From assembly GCA_019419865.1 (NCBI GenBank), contig JAHZIG010000023.1, forward strand, positions 1 to 45,207: DNA of 45,207 bases, given 5' to 3'. The position numbers and the translations under genes were made by a program. Under the pieces are notes generated by a model that had not been told where the DNA came from, ran no database searches, and worked only from the letters and a program-made list of their open reading frames with translations. Positions 8,971 through 17,011 of the stretch are shown one piece after another; the stretch's first letter is position 1, and every line of letters begins with the position of its first letter. The DNA comes from Clostridiales bacterium. GTDB lineage: Bacteria; Bacillota; Clostridia; Monoglobales; Monoglobaceae.

Positions 8971-11448
8971 CTAAATATATTTCCCGGTAAAACTCTGCGG
9001 AGCGTTCTTGATATCTTCCGGCGATCCCACCGCGACGATCCTGCCGCCTTCTTCTCCGCCGCCGGGGCCCATGTCTATCACATAATCGGCGTTTCGGATC
9101 ACGTCCAGATCGTGTTCGATGACGATTACCGTGGCGCCGTTTTCGATCAGGGTCCGGAATACCTCGAGCAGGGTTTTGACGTCCAAAGGATGAAGTCCTA
9201 TGGTCGGTTCGTCGAAAACGAATACCGAGTCCGACTGGAGCTTTCCCATCTCGCTCGCCAGTTTGAGCCGCTGCGCTTCGCCGCCGGACAGGCTCGGGGT
9301 CTCTTCGCCGAGCGTCAGATAACCGAGACCGAGGCTTTGTAAAACTTCCAGTCTCTTATGCACGAGTTTTAAGTCTTTGCAGGCGTTTAGCGCCGCGTTT
9401 ATATCCATTGACATAAGCTCGGGGAGCGAATATACTTCGCCCGCTTTGTTTTGATATTTTACGCCGTCTGCTTTTTTGTCGTACCGCGAGCCGCGGCAGT
9501 TTGGACAAGATACCTTGATATCCGGCAGAAACTGCACGTCGAGGCTGATCGTTCCGGTCCCGTCGCATACGGGGCAGCGAAGTTTGCCGGTGTTGTACGA
9601 AAAATCCCCGGCCTTGAATCCGCGCTCCTTTGCGTCCTGCGTTTTTGCGTAAACCTTGCGCAGTTCGTCGTGTATGTTCGCGTATGTCGCGACGGTGGAG
9701 CGGACGTTGATACCGATCGGCGTAGCGTCGATAAGCTTGACGCGCTCGATCCCGTCCGCTTCTATAGATTTTACGTGTTCGGGCGGATTTTTGCCCGTCG
9801 TTAACGCTTCCAAGGCCGGAACGAGGCTTTCCAAGATCAGCGTCGTTTTTCCCGAACCGGATACGCCGGTCACGACGGTCAGCTTTCCTTTGGGGATATC
9901 GACTTCGAGCGGTTTGACGGTATGGATAGCTCCTGTGGACAGCCGTATGCGGCCCGAGCCGAAAGTTTCGCATGCGTCGCGGCTTTTTTGCGTATCGATC
10001 CGAGATTTTCCGGAAAGATAAGGACCTATCAAAGAAGAGTCGTTTTGCGCGACGTCCGAGACGGTCCCCTCCGCGATAACGTATCCGCCGTCCGCCCCCG
10101 CCTTAGGCCCCATCTCTATAAGCCAATCGGCTTCTGAAAGGATCTGTACGTCGTGGTCTACCAGCAGAACGGAGTTTCCGTCCGCGATCAGATCGCGCAT
10201 TACCTTTATCAGCCCCACGATATTGGACGGGTGCAGACCGATAGAGGGCTCGTCGAGCACGTATAAAACTCCGGTGGTGTGGTTGCGCACCGCTCTGGCG
10301 AGCTGCATACGCTGACGTTCGCCGGTCGAGAGAGTAGACGCGGCGCGGTCGAGCGAGAGATAGCCGAGACCAAGCTCCATAAGACGTTCGGCCGTGGTTT
10401 GAAAAGAGGAGCATATACTTTTCGCCATCGGCCGCATCTTATCGGGCAGCGATCCCGGCACGCCGTCCACCCAGGTCGCGAGCTCGGAAAGCGTCATTTT
10501 GCAGACCTCGTCCAAAGAGATACCGCGCAGTTTGGGTTCTCTGGCTTTTTCGGAGAGACGGGTCCCGCCGCAGTCCGGGCAGATCTCTTCTTTCAAGAAT
10601 TTTTCGACCCGTTTCATCCCCTTTTCGTCCTTGACCTTCGCCAGCGCGTTCTCGACGGTGTATACTGCGTTGAAATATGTGAAATCGAGCTCGCCCGCCT
10701 GATTGGAGTTCTTCGGTTTGTAGAAAATATGCTTTTTTTCAGCCGGACCGCTAAAAACAATATCGCGTTCTTTTTCCGTGAGTTCGCGGAAAGGAACGTC
10801 TGTGCGCACGCCCATTTCGCGGCAGACGTCGGTCATGAGCGACCACATCAGCGAGTTCCACGGCGCGACCGCGCCCTCGTCGATCGAGAGGGATTCGTCG
10901 GGAACAAGCGTAGTTTTATCGACCGTTCGCACCGTTCCCGTTCCGCCGCATTTTTCGCAGGCGCCCTGACTGTTGAAAGCGAGTTCTTCGGCCGACGGCG
11001 CGTAAAATCTTACGCCGCATTCCTCGCAGACCAGTTCCCGCCCCGCTGCGACGGCGAGCGTCGGATTTTGGTAATGCCCGTTCGGACAGCGGTGACTCGC
11101 GAGCCTGGAAAACATCAGCCTGAGACTGTTTAGAAGCTCGGTCCCGGTCCCGAACGTACTGCGGATCCCGGGGACCGCCGGCCTTTGATGCAGAGCGAGC
11201 GCCGCGGGAACGTACAGGACTTCGTCCACCTCGGCTTTCGCGGCCTGAGTCATCCGCCGTCTTGTGTATGTCGAAAGCGAGTCCAGATAACGCCTGGAGC
11301 CCTCGGCGTATAAAACGCCAAGCGCCAGCGAGCTCTTTCCGGAGCCTGACACGCCCGCTATGCCGACGATCTTATTAAGCGGCACGTCTACGTCTATATT
11401 TTTGAGGTTGTGCACTTTTGCGCCTCTGACTTTGATTTTGTCTATCAT
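8971..11448 (-). CDS. UvrA-like ABC ATPase without the UvrB-binding insertion (UvrA2 type)
   Basis: A UvrA-family DNA-binding ATPase of 825 residues from the ATG at 11448. A GTG at 11457 is also in frame, but GGGTGA upstream favours the ATG. First Walker A GVSGSGKS (32-39), first signature LSTGERQRMQLARAV, second Walker A GVSGSGKT and second signature LSGGEAQRLKLASEM. Zinc-binding Cys pairs are present (CEECG, CEKCGGTG, CPDCGG, CPVCDGTG, CPNCRGSR). Canonical UvrA is about 940 residues. Here only about 20 residues separate SHRCPNGHY from CEECG, where E. coli UvrA has the UvrB-binding domain of about 100. This matches UvrA2/DrrC-like proteins, linked in known cases to drug or damage tolerance rather than UvrB loading. 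It is monocistronic with its own promoter; no uvrB or uvrC is nearby. Confidence 0.88.
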   Translation of the reverse strand: MIDKIKVRGAKVHNLKNIDVDVPLNKIVGIAGVSGSGKSSLALGVLYAEGSRRYLDSLSTYTRRRMTQAAKAEVDEVLYVPAALALHQRPAVPGIRSTFGTGTELLNSLRLMFSRLASHRCPNGHYQNPTLAVAAGRELVCEECGVRFYAPSAEELAFNSQGACEKCGGTGTVRTVDKTTLVPDESLSIDEGAVAPWNSLMWSLMTDVCREMGVRTDVPFRELTEKERDIVFSGPAEKKHIFYKPKNSNQAGELDFTYFNAVYTVENALAKVKDEKGMKRVEKFLKEEICPDCGGTRLSEKAREPKLRGISLDEVCKMTLSELATWVDGVPGSLPDKMRPMAKSICSSFQTTAERLMELGLGYLSLDRAASTLSTGERQRMQLARAVRNHTTGVLYVLDEPSIGLHPSNIVGLIKVMRDLIADGNSVLLVDHDVQILSEADWLIEMGPKAGADGGYVIAEGTVSDVAQNDSSLIGPYLSGKSRIDTQKSRDACETFGSGRIRLSTGAIHTVKPLEVDIPKGKLTVVTGVSGSGKTTLILESLVPALEALTTGKNPPEHVKSIEADGIERVKLIDATPIGINVRSTVATYANIHDELRKVYAKTQDAKERGFKAGDFSYNTGKLRCPVCDGTGTISLDVQFLPDIKVSCPNCRGSRYDKKADGVKYQNKAGEVYSLPELMSMDINAALNACKDLKLVHKRLEVLQSLGLGYLTLGEETPSLSGGEAQRLKLASEMGKLQSDSVFVFDEPTIGLHPLDVKTLLEVFRTLIENGATVIVIEHDLDVIRNADYVIDMGPGGGEEGGRIVAVGSPEDIKNAPQSFTGKYI

Positions 11449-11496
11449 AAATTTCACCCGACTTTTCTTTTGCGTTTATAAAAGTTTATGTCTTAT

Positions 11497-11525
11497 ATTA
11501 TAGCGCCGTGTTATTCAGGTTTCAA
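11497..11525 (-). promoter_or_regulatory. promoter of the uvrA-like gene
   Basis: On the minus strand: -35 TTGAAA (11520-11525), 17-bp spacer, -10 TATAAT (11497-11502). The transcript would start near 11490, about 42 nt before the ATG. Confidence 0.75.
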
Positions 11526-11675
11526 TATTTTATACGCTTTTATATCGGCGGCGCAATGGATCGTTTCTTCGCCGCGCGCGTCGGCGGCTTTAAATTATGT
11601 AAATTTTAAGAAGCGGCGCGGTTGGGGAATGTTAACTGAGCGCGCCTATCGATGATAAATTATTGGCGGTCGAAA

Positions 11676-11711
11676 TAATAAAACGGCGGCCAAACGTTCG
11701 CTTGACCGCCG
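11676..11711 (-). terminator. intrinsic terminator after the DUF3006-like gene
   Basis: On the minus strand a stem of about 10 bp (11702-11711 with 11684-11693, GC-rich CGGCGG core) is followed by TTTTATTATTT. It begins 9 bp after the stop of the 72-residue gene. Confidence 0.75.
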
Positions 11712-11719
11712 CGCATAAA

Positions 11720-11938
11720 TTAAATTCCTGAATTATCGCCGTTATCTCCGAATACTTGCCCCATCAAAGCGTTTATGCGAACCTCGCGCTCAAGAGTCGT
11801 ATCGTTGTCGATAGATATATCTATAACGTCGCCCTCTTTGGCGTCGGGTACGAGTACCGTGGGGATATTTACAAATTCTTTGCTTTGAAGCTCGACTACG
11901 GCGAAGCCGTTTTCGAACCGATCGATAATTACTTTCAT
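11720..11938 (-). CDS. DUF3006-like small protein
   Basis: 72 residues beginning MKVIIDRFENGFAVVEL, an OB-like beta-strand pattern that fits the DUF3006 family (acidic, with IDRFE at the start and IPxxxLP-like middle). Members of that family are commonly encoded beside ComEC-like metallo-beta-lactamase-fold hydrolases, exactly as here: the gene starts 28 bp after the hydrolase stop on the same strand and ends in a terminator, so the two form one transcription unit. TTGGAGAA is the ribosome binding site. No signal peptide, so it stays in the cytoplasm while its partner is exported. Molecular function is unknown. Confidence 0.75.
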   Translation of the reverse strand: MKVIIDRFENGFAVVELQSKEFVNIPTVLVPDAKEGDVIDISIDNDTTLEREVRINALMGQVFGDNGDNSGI

Positions 11939-11966
11939 TTTTAATTCTCCAATCTCGTTTAAACTA

Positions 11967-13421
11967 TTAATATGGAGGCGTTACGCTTGTACCGTTGCTG
12001 ATAAACGGGATGTTTCCGTCGGTATCGGTGCGGTAAATACGCGTTCCGAGACTCGCGAGGTTCTCGATCGTCGTCTCGGACGGATGACCGTATTGGTTAT
12101 CGGCGCCGCACGAGATCACCGCGTACGTCGGGTCTACCGTATTCAGAAAGTCTAATTGTGAAGACGTATCCGAACCGTGGTGACCGACCTTGAGAACGTC
12201 CGCCGAAAGCAGGGAGCCCATGGAATTCATCAGGTCGTCTTCAGCTTCGGCTTCGGCGTCGCCCATAAACAGGAAACTCGTATCGCCGTATTCGAGCTTA
12301 ACCACAGCCGAATAGTTGTTAAGCTCGTCGTACGCGCCGCCGTTCGGCGCTAAGAAATACGCCAGCAACACTCCGCTGCTGTCGACTATACGCGTTCCGG
12401 CTTTAGCTTCAAAGGTCTCGACGTTTCTGTTTACGATCGTTTCAAGAAGATTCTCATACGTCCGAGTGTTGTTTTCCGCCAGCGGGATGTATATCCTTCC
12501 AACTTCCAAGCCGTTTATCACAGTCGCCATTCCGCCGATATGATCCTCGTGCGGATGAGTCGCGATAAGATAATCTATTTTTGTATAACCCTTATCGCGG
12601 ATAAAACCGAGTACCGTGTTTCCGTATTCCTCAGAGCCCGCGTCTATAAGCATGGTCTGTCCGTTCGGCAGCTGTATAAACGCGCTGTCGCCCTGCCCGA
12701 CGTTTAAGTAGGTCACGGTCATTTGAGCGCCGAGCGAAGTCTCGGGCGTAACTGTCGCAGTCGTACCGGTTACGGCGGAGTCGCCGTCGGGATACGCTCT
12801 GTAGAGTACCGCGCAGATCTCCGCTCTGGTTATGGGGTCGGAGCCCTTGAACGAGCCGTCCTGGTGTCCGGTTATGAAACCAAGCTTAACAGCCTCCGCT
12901 ATGTAGGGTCTGTTATGCACCGCTATGCTTTCATAGTCCCAGAACGTGTCGGACAGAAGGGAGTTCATATCCGTATAATAATATTCGGATAGGTCGTCTC
13001 CGCGTACCTTCATCAGAGCCACGATCACGTCTTCGCGCGTCGCGTTGTCAAACGGTTTAAACACAAGCCGGTCATTCTCCGAGTAGCCGTTCATGTAGCT
13101 TGAGATAGCGCTTACGTACGGGAAGTACCACTCGTTTACGTCTACGTCCGAGTATGGGCTTGTCTGATTATTTGGGATCGGCAATCCGGCGATCCTGGAC
13201 AGCATTTTTGCATATTCCGCTCTCGCTACGTTATTATTCGGTAAAAACGATCCGTCGCCGTATCCGCTGATTATTTCTCTGTCGGCCAGATCCTGAATAT
13301 ACGGCGTAGCCCAAAAGTCGTCGCTAACGTCGTAAAACGACGAGGCGGAGACTGAGAAATTAAAGCACGTAAAAACAAGCGCGAGTAATATCAGCAGACT
13401 AAGCGTCCGTTTTTTGATCAT
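11967..13421 (-). CDS. SLH-anchored metallo-beta-lactamase-fold hydrolase (ComEC/Rec2-like domain)
   Basis: 484 residues. Residues 1-26 are a signal peptide. Residues about 28-205 contain SLH repeats (FYDVSDDFWATPYI, ISGYGDGSFLPNN, GSDPITRAEICAVLYRAY). Residues about 228-484 form a metallo-beta-lactamase fold like the C-terminal domain of ComEC: NVGQGDSAFIQLP, metal motif HPHEDHIGG (H289, H291, D293, H294), FMGDAEAEAE, VGHHGSDTS and YGHPSETTIE. All expected metal ligands look intact. It is therefore a predicted wall-attached hydrolase outside the membrane; nuclease or phosphodiesterase activity is possible but not shown by sequence. GGAGG lies 7 nt before the ATG, and a promoter is at 13462-13490. 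It is the first gene of the unit with the DUF3006-like gene. Confidence 0.88.
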   Translation of the reverse strand: MIKKRTLSLLILLALVFTCFNFSVSASSFYDVSDDFWATPYIQDLADREIISGYGDGSFLPNNNVARAEYAKMLSRIAGLPIPNNQTSPYSDVDVNEWYFPYVSAISSYMNGYSENDRLVFKPFDNATREDVIVALMKVRGDDLSEYYYTDMNSLLSDTFWDYESIAVHNRPYIAEAVKLGFITGHQDGSFKGSDPITRAEICAVLYRAYPDGDSAVTGTTATVTPETSLGAQMTVTYLNVGQGDSAFIQLPNGQTMLIDAGSEEYGNTVLGFIRDKGYTKIDYLIATHPHEDHIGGMATVINGLEVGRIYIPLAENNTRTYENLLETIVNRNVETFEAKAGTRIVDSSGVLLAYFLAPNGGAYDELNNYSAVVKLEYGDTSFLFMGDAEAEAEDDLMNSMGSLLSADVLKVGHHGSDTSSQLDFLNTVDPTYAVISCGADNQYGHPSETTIENLASLGTRIYRTDTDGNIPFISNGTSVTPPY

Positions 13422-13461
13422 AGTATTCCTCCGTTCTTTAATATTTACAGAATTCGATTTA

Positions 13462-13490
13462 ATTATAACATAAATCTGTTATATTTGCAA
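13462..13490 (-). promoter_or_regulatory. promoter of the SLH-hydrolase/DUF3006 unit
   Basis: On the minus strand: -35 TTGCAA (13485-13490), 17-bp spacer, -10 TATAAT (13462-13467). The transcript would start about 35 nt before the ATG. Confidence 0.7.
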
Positions 13491-13665
13491 CCAATAGATT
13501 TTTTCGCGCGGGCGGCGCAAAATACCGGCGGAGATCAAACGCGAAGATAGACTAAAATTATACAAAAAACAATAAAATACGTAACAAATACAGACATGCT
13601 TCGTATTATGTTATTGAGCGGTAAAAGCGCTGCTTTTTAAATATATAAATGGAGGAAATAATAAT

Positions 13666-14613
13666 ATGAAATGTAAATGTAGTTATAACCGTTCTTCAGA
13701 AGATTTCGCCGAGGCTATAAGCAGGAGCGAAGACGTGAACGAAGCGGGGATCCTGGCGGACGCCGCAAGCGAGAGCGAGGCGTGCGAGGAGAGAAGAGCG
13801 GACAGCTTTTCGACTCCGGTGTGCATTAGTACGAACCAGGTTTTCGACGCGTGCAGAGAGCGCAGCTGCGTGACCGATCAGAGAGTATACTTTAGCGAAT
13901 CCGGGCAGGACGTAATAGATAACGCGATAAACGTAAAGATCAAAAAGGCCGAGATAATCTGGGTATACACGGACGTCGAGCCGGTCGTCTATAATTCCGG
14001 ATATTATTCGGTAGACGTAAAATACTTTATAGACGTTACGGTCGACGCTTTTTGTTCCGTATCCGAGCCTACCGAGATCCACGGGCTCGTGACGTACGAT
14101 AAGCGTTCGATACTCTTCGGCGGCGTAGGAAAGACCAAGACGTTTGAATCCTCGCTCAGCGACGATGAGTGTCTCCCCGAATCGTGCGGCAAATGCGATA
14201 TGCCCAAGGCGATAGTAGAGACGGTGGATCCGGTCGTTTTAAGCGCGCGTTTGGTAGACGATACGTGCTGCAACGCAAGCGACGACTTTGTTGCAATACC
14301 TAAGAGCGTATGCTCGTGTTATCCCGGCGAACTCGTGATCGGAGATAAGATGAAAAAGGTCCTTGTAAGCTTCGGCTTATTCACGATGATCAGGATCGAA
14401 AGAAACGTACAGCTTCTGATCGACGCGATAGACTTCTGTATTCCCAATAAGACCTGCGAGAGCGCTACGGCGGAAGATCCGTGCGACTTGTTCAACGAGA
14501 TCAGATTCCCGATCGACGAATTTTTCCCCGCCGCAAAGGCGAATGATTTCTCAAGCGCGAGCTGCGATTCAAACGGTTCGGAAAACGGCTGCGGCTGCGG
14601 TTGCCGCCGGTAA
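13666..14613 (+). CDS. cysteine-rich conserved-looking protein of unknown function
   Basis: 315 residues that I do not recognise. There is no signal peptide or membrane segment. Cysteines cluster at both ends (start MKCKCSYN, end NGCGCGCRR) and in the middle (SCGKCDMP, DTCCNA, KSVCSCYPGE), about 23 in all. The core (about 85-165) alternates polar and hydrophobic residues like a beta-rich domain, with VSEPTEIHGLVTYDKRSILF. Motifs such as VFDACRERSCVTDQRVYF suggest a conserved family. Exported spore-surface proteins of Clostridia can have such Cys-rich ends, but nothing here proves it. GGAGG is 12 nt upstream of the ATG. It is divergent from the hydrolase gene and stands alone. Confidence 0.75.
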   Translation: MKCKCSYNRSSEDFAEAISRSEDVNEAGILADAASESEACEERRADSFSTPVCISTNQVFDACRERSCVTDQRVYFSESGQDVIDNAINVKIKKAEIIWVYTDVEPVVYNSGYYSVDVKYFIDVTVDAFCSVSEPTEIHGLVTYDKRSILFGGVGKTKTFESSLSDDECLPESCGKCDMPKAIVETVDPVVLSARLVDDTCCNASDDFVAIPKSVCSCYPGELVIGDKMKKVLVSFGLFTMIRIERNVQLLIDAIDFCIPNKTCESATAEDPCDLFNEIRFPIDEFFPAAKANDFSSASCDSNGSENGCGCGCRR

Positions 14614-15021
14614 AATTTAGATCGGACGCCGGGAGTATCGGCGCGCTGAGCTTTGTATTTAAGCGGTATGCGCTTATACTTATAAATCATAAGCGGGTAT
14701 ATTTTAAGGAGGGGTTTTCCCCTCCTTAGACGTTTGATAAAACAAATAGATTTATTTATACTTTGTCGTCATATTTTATATAGCTATAGGCGTTATTGGA
14801 ATTATTAAAAACGAACGTTAGTCTGATAAAAACTGGTAGAATGTCGCAAAGATCAATTTTAACGTTTTTTTCAGAGAATAATGATAATATAGATCCACCA
14901 ATTTATGCCTTTAGAATAATCGCCGCTGAAACCGATCCGTCATAAGCGTTTTTAGTTTAAAGAACAGTCGTTTATATCTTGAAGAGCGACGATAACATTT
15001 ATAATATGGACGATCTTGAAC
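14614..15021. other. non-coding stretch between the Cys-rich gene and tRNA-Asn
   Basis: No supportable ORF. The only clear structure is the hairpin at 14705-14728. The rest is AT-rich sequence in which I see nothing that can be named. Confidence 0.45.
14705..14728. terminator. perfect 10-bp hairpin, possible terminator of the Cys-rich gene
   Basis: TAAGGAGGGG (14705-14714), loop TTTT, CCCCTCCTTA (14719-14728). The stem is perfect and strong but no T-run follows on either strand, so terminator function is uncertain. Confidence 0.45.
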
Positions 15022-15055
15022 GAAGAAAAAGCCGTGAAGCTTAAACTTCACGGCT
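15022..15055 (-). terminator. intrinsic terminator of tRNA-Asn
   Basis: AGCCGTGAAG (15030-15039 on the + strand) and CTTCACGGCT (15046-15055) form a perfect 10-bp stem with a 6-nt loop. Read on the minus strand it is followed by TTTTTCTTC and begins one base after the CCA end of the tRNA. Confidence 0.92.
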
Positions 15056-15056
15056 A

Positions 15057-15132
15057 TGGCTCCTCCAGTTGGACTCGAACCAACGACCCTGCGGTTAACA
15101 GCCGCATGCTCTACCAGCTGAGCTATAGAGGA
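15057..15132 (-). tRNA. tRNA-Asn (anticodon GTT)
   Basis: The 76-nt minus-strand sequence folds as a standard cloverleaf: acceptor TCCTCTA with TGGAGGA (one G-T pair), D arm GCTC/GAGC, anticodon stem TGCGG/CCGCA with loop CTGTTAA (anticodon GTT), a 5-nt variable region and T arm GTTGG/CCAAC with TTCGAGT. The discriminator base is G and the CCA end is encoded. It has its own promoter and terminator. Confidence 0.97.
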
Positions 15133-15179
15133 ATATATTTATTTAAGTCGATCGCCCGCTCAAAGCGACTACCTTTACA

Positions 15180-15207
15180 ATTATACACGCATTTATTAAA
15201 ATGTCAA
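15180..15207 (-). promoter_or_regulatory. promoter of tRNA-Asn
   Basis: On the minus strand: -35 TTGACA (15202-15207), 16-bp spacer, -10 TATAAT (15180-15185). Both hexamers are perfect consensus, fitting a stable-RNA gene. The 5' leader would be about 40 nt. Confidence 0.88.
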
Positions 15208-15562
15208 TACTTTTTTAAAAATTTTTTAATATTTTTTTATAATAATTGCAGATAGAGCCAAAGGGCGTTTTAGGGTTCGCCTTTCAAATTACCATTTGAC
15301 AAAATACAGCGCTTGACATATAATTAATATAATATTGCAAATTGGAAAATTATGCGCGTATTTTGAGGAGATACGCCGCTTTGTTTCCTTAAGATGTTTG
15401 GGAAGATATTTGGGATTTGCGGATATTTTATAGCAGTAAAATAGATTTAAAGAATAGAATAATAACGAGGCGGATTCTACATATAACAAAAAATTAAAAA
15501 GATATGTTTAACGGACGCCGTTTAACGAATAATTAAATAGAAATAATGTTGGAGGATAAGTA
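15208..15562. other. divergent regulatory region between tRNA-Asn and glmM
   Basis: Holds the glmM promoter and a leader of about 230 nt. The leader can form GCGTAT/ATACGC (about 15353-15375) and a short TAACGG/CCGTTA-like stem near 15509. I found no match to a known riboswitch, and nothing resembling the glmS ribozyme. No supportable ORF is present. Confidence 0.5.
15296..15324 (+). promoter_or_regulatory. perfect-consensus promoter of glmM
   Basis: -35 TTGACA (15296-15301), 17-bp spacer, -10 TATAAT (15319-15324). A second TTGACA (15313-15318) lies within the spacer but has no matching -10. Confidence 0.85.
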
Positions 15563-16918
15563 ATGGGCAGATTGTTTGGCACGGACGGAGTGCGCGGAAT
15601 TGCAAATAAGGAGCTTACGCCCGAGTTGGCGTTTGAGATAGGTCAGGCCGGGGCGTACGTTTTGACCGAGACCGGCGGCGACAGACCGAGGATATTGGTC
15701 GGCAGAGACACTAGGATATCGGGAGATATTTTGGAGGCGGCGCTTGTCGCCGGCATATGCAGCGTCGGCGCCGAGGCGGTCATCGCGGGAGTTATACCCA
15801 CTCCGGCGATAGCGCATTTGGTAGTATCCGAGGGTTTCGACGCGGGAGTTATGATCTCCGCGTCTCATAATTCGTTCGAGCATAACGGGATTAAGTTTTT
15901 CAGCAGCGAGGGCTATAAGCTCAGCGACGATATCGAAGAGCGTATCGAGGGTATAATACTGGATAAGGCGGAGAAGATCGAACGTCCCACGCATGAGAAT
16001 ATAGGCAGAGTTTCGCATAACGCGGACTTGGTCGATAAGTATATAAAATTTGCGGAAAGCACGACCGACGCGGATTTCTCAGGGCTTAAGATCGCGCTCG
16101 ACTGCGCTAACGGCGCGTCTTCCGTAACCGCTCGGAGAGCGTTCGAGGATCTGGGCGCTAAGGTTTATGTGCTAAACGATAAGCCCAACGGGATCAACAT
16201 AAACGATAAATGCGGCTCTACGCATATGGAGAGCCTTATAGAGTTCGTGAAAAATTCGGACGTTGATTTAGGTCTCGCGTTCGACGGCGACGCGGACAGA
16301 GTTTTGGCCGTAGACGAAAACGGAGACTTTGTGGACGGGGATAAGATCATGGCCGCGATCGCGCTCGATATGAAGAGCCGCGGCGAGCTTGAGGACAATA
16401 CCGTAGTAGCGACGGTCATGAGCAATCTTGGCTTTTTCATAATGGCTAAGGAGCGGGGACTTAATATCAAGCGAACAAAGGTCGGCGACCGATACGTTTT
16501 AGAGGAGATGCTAAAATGCGGACATAAGATCGGCGGCGAGCAGTCGGGTCACGTGATCCTTTTGGACTACAACACGACCGGAGACGGACTCGTCACCGGG
16601 ATAAGACTGGTTTCGGTGATCGGACATTCCGGAAAAAAGCTGTCGGAGCTCGCTTCGGTCATGCAGGTATACCCGCAGGTGCTCGTTAACGCAAAGGTCA
16701 AAAACGAGATGAAAAACGAAGAGAACTATATGGCCGTGCCCGAGATAAAAGAGGCGATCAAGGTTATAGAGAACGAGTTTAAAAACGACGGCAGGGTGTT
16801 GATACGTCCGTCGGGCACAGAGCCTTTGGTAAGGGTCATGATCGAGGGCAAGGACGAGAAGCTGATACTTGAAAAAGCGGAAAAACTCGCAAAACTGATG
16901 GAAGAAAAGCTGAACTGA
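15563..16918 (+). CDS. glmM: phosphoglucosamine mutase
   Basis: Interconverts glucosamine-6-phosphate and glucosamine-1-phosphate, the step before UDP-GlcNAc for peptidoglycan. 451 residues, the usual length. It begins GRLFGTDGVRGIAN, the family N-terminus. Active-site motif ISASHNSFEHNGIKFF carries the phosphorylated serine S101. The metal-binding loop FDGDADRVLAVD, the sugar-binding GGEQSGHVI and the phosphate-binding RPSGTEPLVRVM are all intact. TTGGAGGA precedes the ATG by 6 nt. ychF follows 93 bp downstream with no strong terminator between, so the two are probably co-transcribed. Confidence 0.97.
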   Translation: MGRLFGTDGVRGIANKELTPELAFEIGQAGAYVLTETGGDRPRILVGRDTRISGDILEAALVAGICSVGAEAVIAGVIPTPAIAHLVVSEGFDAGVMISASHNSFEHNGIKFFSSEGYKLSDDIEERIEGIILDKAEKIERPTHENIGRVSHNADLVDKYIKFAESTTDADFSGLKIALDCANGASSVTARRAFEDLGAKVYVLNDKPNGININDKCGSTHMESLIEFVKNSDVDLGLAFDGDADRVLAVDENGDFVDGDKIMAAIALDMKSRGELEDNTVVATVMSNLGFFIMAKERGLNIKRTKVGDRYVLEEMLKCGHKIGGEQSGHVILLDYNTTGDGLVTGIRLVSVIGHSGKKLSELASVMQVYPQVLVNAKVKNEMKNEENYMAVPEIKEAIKVIENEFKNDGRVLIRPSGTEPLVRVMIEGKDEKLILEKAEKLAKLMEEKLN

Positions 16919-17011
16919 GAGTCTTGAGCAGGCTTGGGGATATTGTATCAACATGACCAAGCGTTTATTCTCAAAAGACGAAAGCAAGAATAGGAAATGA
17001 GGAATTAACTG

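Noticed and set aside
10279..11133. 284-codon + strand ORF inside the uvrA-like gene
   Set aside because: The opposite strand carries clear UvrA motifs through this stretch, and the ORF has no site or family features.
15016..15240. 79-codon + strand ORF over the tRNA
   Set aside because: Its protein (for example SWTRTNDPAVNSRMLYQL) is the usual translation artefact of a tRNA on the other strand.
15331..15562. glmS-type ribozyme or riboswitch before glmM
   Set aside because: No glmS ribozyme core is seen, and glmM is not the usual target.
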